Positions 5,543-6,468 of a stretch of DNA of 6,468 nt are shown here, in pieces. The notes under the pieces are model-generated. The model ran no database searches. It saw nothing but the letters and a program-made list of their open reading frames with translations, and had not been told where the DNA came from. The position numbers and the translations under genes are program-made. Numbering within the stretch: position 1 is the stretch's first letter; each line of letters opens with the position of its first letter. The stretch comes from Desulfonatronovibrio sp046496945 (GTDB lineage: Bacteria; Desulfobacterota; Desulfovibrionia; Desulfovibrionales; Desulfonatronovibrionaceae), in assembly GCA_046496945.1 (NCBI GenBank), contig JAWOGL010000161.1, forward strand, positions 1 to 6,468. The letters run 5' to 3'.

Positions 5543-6468
5543 ATGCATAATCAAATATTCGATCATGATCTAGAATTTGCCTCGCAGGAGCGGATAAAGA
5601 AGCGCCAGGATGAACTTCTGGCTGAACATGTCCGGTATCTGGCAGGCAATTCAAAATTTTATCAGGAACGGTTCGACCGGATGGGCATAAGGCCTGATTC
5701 CCTGAAATCCCTGTCAGATCTCTGCATGCTGCCTGTGACCACCAAAGCAGATCTGGAGCACCGTCCCAATGCTTTTTTATGCGTCACCGAAGATGAGATA
5801 GCGGATATCTGTCTGACTTCAGGAACCAGCGGCAAACCCACGGCCCTGTTGCAGACTGAAAGAGATCTGGAGCGATTGGGGTATAACGAGGAGTTGTCAT
5901 TTCTATCCGCAGGCCTTGCCCGAACCGACAAGGTAATGATCGCCGCAGCCATTGACCGCTGTTTTATGGCCGGATTAGCATATTTCATGGGACTCCTGCG
6001 TATAGGCGCAACCATTATCAGGGCCGGATCCAGCAGTATTCCCGTGCTCATGGATCTTGTGCTCAGGCAGAAACCCACAGCCATAGTGGGAGTGCCTACC
6101 TTGATGCTGACCATGGGCAAGCGTCTGGCCGAGGCTGGAACAGACCCGGCAACCCTTGGTGTAAAACGCCTGGTCTGTATTGGCGAGCCGGTCCGGGAAC
6201 AGGATTTTTCCCTTTCCCCCCTGGGGCGTAAAATAGAAAAGCTTTGGGATGCTCAAACCTTTGGTACCTATGCCAGCACGGAAATGGCCACCACTTTTTG
6301 CGAATGCAGTGAACATAAGGGGGGGCATGTACATCCGGACCTCATACTGGTTGAGATCCTGGATGCCCAGGGTTTGCCCGTCCAGCCGGGAATTCCCGGA
6401 GAGGTCGTGGTTACCCCCCTGGGAGTTCAGGGTATGCCCTTGCTTCGCTTCAGGACCGGGGATATGGC
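5543..6468 (+). CDS. PaaK-like adenylate-forming ligase (phenylacetate-CoA ligase family), 3' end cut by window edge
   Basis: ATP-dependent activation of a carboxylic acid to an acyl-adenylate, then transfer to CoA or to a carrier protein. 308 residues are visible of the roughly 430-440 usual for PaaK. The N-terminus (RIKKRQDELLAEHVRYLAGN, then SKFYQERFDRMGI) is typical of PaaK-type enzymes. The P-loop-like motif is LTSGTSGKPT (91-100); IGEPVRE (213-219) corresponds to the PaaK GxEP motif; FGTYASTEM (240-248) is the adenine/Thr-Glu motif; CEC at 253-255 and HVHPD (262-266) follow as in PaaK; RFRTGD (302-307) holds the ribose-binding Asp. The C-terminal domain with the catalytic Lys is outside the window. 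The ATG at 5543 is 6 bp after the acyltransferase stop and has no good Shine-Dalgarno, but no nearer in-frame start gives the family N-terminus, and coupling to the upstream gene is likely. The context suggests that it supplies a starter acid to the ACP of this operon; the acid (aryl or aliphatic) is unknown. Confidence 0.9.
   Translation, partial: MHNQIFDHDLEFASQERIKKRQDELLAEHVRYLAGNSKFYQERFDRMGIRPDSLKSLSDLCMLPVTTKADLEHRPNAFLCVTEDEIADICLTSGTSGKPTALLQTERDLERLGYNEELSFLSAGLARTDKVMIAAAIDRCFMAGLAYFMGLLRIGATIIRAGSSSIPVLMDLVLRQKPTAIVGVPTLMLTMGKRLAEAGTDPATLGVKRLVCIGEPVREQDFSLSPLGRKIEKLWDAQTFGTYASTEMATTFCECSEHKGGHVHPDLILVEILDAQGLPVQPGIPGEVVVTPLGVQGMPLLRFRTGDM

Noticed and set aside
1..6468. tRNA or rRNA genes, CRISPR arrays, insertion sequences or attachment sites
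   Set aside because: No cloverleaf-like stretch, regularly spaced repeats, transposase-like frame or terminal repeats were seen; coding genes fill nearly all of the window.

Overview
The window is a compact, all-plus-strand gene block for building and redox-tailoring a fatty-acyl or polyene-like chain on a discrete acyl carrier protein. Base composition is roughly balanced (about 50% GC by eye). Gene style suggests a Gram-negative anaerobe, perhaps a sulfate-reducing deltaproteobacterium (Desulfobacterota), but this is a guess from protein flavour; no marker gene is present.

Layout: (1) 3-416, the C-terminal 137 residues of a FabG-type 3-oxoacyl-ACP reductase, cut by the left edge. (2) 417-521, the only real gap, AT-rich, with a small inverted repeat and a TATAAT box just before the next start. 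(3) 522-1739, a KAS I (FabB-type) ketosynthase with an intact Cys-His-His set. (4) 1739-3223, a FAD-dependent oxidoreductase of the phytoene desaturase / retinol saturase (CrtI/RetSat) family. (5) 3214-4443, a second, FabF-type ketosynthase, also with a complete catalytic set. (6) 4440-4694, an acyl carrier protein. (7) 4691-5536, a PlsC-type membrane acyltransferase. (8) 5543 to the right edge, the first 308 residues of a PaaK-like (phenylacetate-CoA ligase family) adenylate-forming enzyme. From 522 onward adjacent genes overlap or lie 6 bp apart, so they are almost certainly one translationally coupled operon; fabG may belong to the same transcript.

Proposed working (inference): the PaaK-like ligase activates an aryl or fatty carboxylic acid, the two ketosynthases extend it on the ACP, the FabG-like reductase reduces the 3-oxo group, the CrtI/RetSat-like flavoenzyme adds or removes double bonds, and the PlsC-type enzyme moves the finished chain to a membrane-lipid or other acceptor. 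No dehydratase, enoyl reductase, malonyl transferase or phosphopantetheinyl transferase is visible; these may lie outside or be shared with primary fatty-acid synthesis. The gene mix resembles aryl-polyene/flexirubin-type loci and the ladderane-associated type II FAS clusters described for anammox bacteria, but matches neither from what can be seen. The product is unknown.
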